This document shows, in pieces, positions 63,496 to 64,000 of a stretch of 64,000 nt of DNA. The notes under the pieces are model-generated. The model did no database searches and was not told the DNA's origin. It saw only the letters and a list, made by a program, of their open reading frames with translations. Source of the stretch: Hemicordylus capensis (taxonomy: Eukaryota; Chordata; Lepidosauria; Squamata; Cordylidae); assembly GCF_027244095.1 (NCBI RefSeq), contig NC_069662.1, positions 17,448,501 through 17,512,500 on the forward strand, read 5' to 3'. A program made the translations under genes and the position numbers. How positions within the stretch are numbered: position 1 is the stretch's first letter; every line of letters begins with the position of its first letter.

Positions 63496-64000
63496 GTATT
63501 AACGGTCCTAAACTAACTAAGACTAAACAATCAGAAACTTCCAGAAAGTAGTTATTTTATTTTTTGCATTTATATACTACCCCATATACACATTTCTGTA
63601 TATGATCTTTACAGACAAAAGAACAATAGGTCATTCAAAACAATTTAAAATGACTGTCAATAAAACTCAAACATTCTGAACTAAAAAGCTGATAAAATAA
63701 GTTTGTTTTCAGATGTTGCTTAAAAACAGCCAGAGATGGGGAGGCTCTGATTTTTTTAGGGGAGCATGTTTCAGAATTCTGAGGCAACCGTAGAGAATGC
63801 CCGGTTCTGGGTTGCCACCAAAAGAACCAGTGGTAACCACAACTGAACCTCCCCTGATCTTAAATAGGTGGCGGGGTTCACGAAGAAAAAGAAGGTGCTC
63901 TCTTAAATACCTGGACCCAAGCCATTCAGGGCTTTATAGTATTAACATTGGTTCCCTCCAAATTTGAAAGACAATAAAGGGCTAGAAACCAAACCCAAGA

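Overview
This is ordinary vertebrate nuclear DNA, most likely from a squamate reptile (lizard-type genome). The genes are split by GT/AG introns. The introns are full of Sauria-type SINEs (tRNA-like head, BovB-like tail), another tRNA-derived SINE, CR1 3' ends, L2-like LINE tails and many short hAT-type MITEs. This mix is typical of lizards. The species cannot be named from the sequence. No bacterial, viral or CRISPR content was seen.

Layout. (1) 2321-32282, minus strand: complete coding set of SEZ6L2 in 18 coding exons, 956 codons plus stop, every junction in phase. (2) 32283-41205: about 9 kb between two divergent genes, with a 152-bp tandem duplication, clusters of GTTGCT motifs and nested transposons. 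(3) 41206-44679, plus strand: complete ASPHD1 in 3 exons, 326 aa, with a poly(A) signal at 45339. (4) 48234-50385, minus strand: complete PAGR1 in 3 coding exons, 221 aa, probably with an extra noncoding first exon near 54.4-54.6 kb. (5) 54.4-55.5 kb: CpG-rich region between PAGR1 and KIF22 with NRF1-, ETS-, E2F- and CCAAT-like sites. (6) About 54866 or 58013 to beyond the window end, plus strand: KIF22, 5' part only, covering nearly the whole motor domain.

All four genes belong to the human 16p11.2 gene neighbourhood. The order and strands differ from human: here PAGR1 and KIF22 are head to head and sit directly beside ASPHD1. From memory, human has MVP and CDIPT between PAGR1 and SEZ6L2, and PAGR1 and KIF22 on the same strand. 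The genes do not form one pathway. SEZ6L2 is a neuronal CUB/sushi membrane protein, ASPHD1 a membrane-anchored aspartyl-hydroxylase-like protein, PAGR1 a subunit of the KMT2C/D histone methyltransferase complexes, and KIF22 a mitotic chromokinesin.

No previously undescribed biological system is claimed. The most informative unusual material is: a set of hAT MITEs with clean 8-bp target duplications and nested insertion order, including a recurring 136-bp hairpin; a 273-bp direct repeat flanking SEZ6L2 exon 10; the loss of one expected metal-ligand histidine in ASPHD1; and the rearranged PAGR1/KIF22 bidirectional promoter region.
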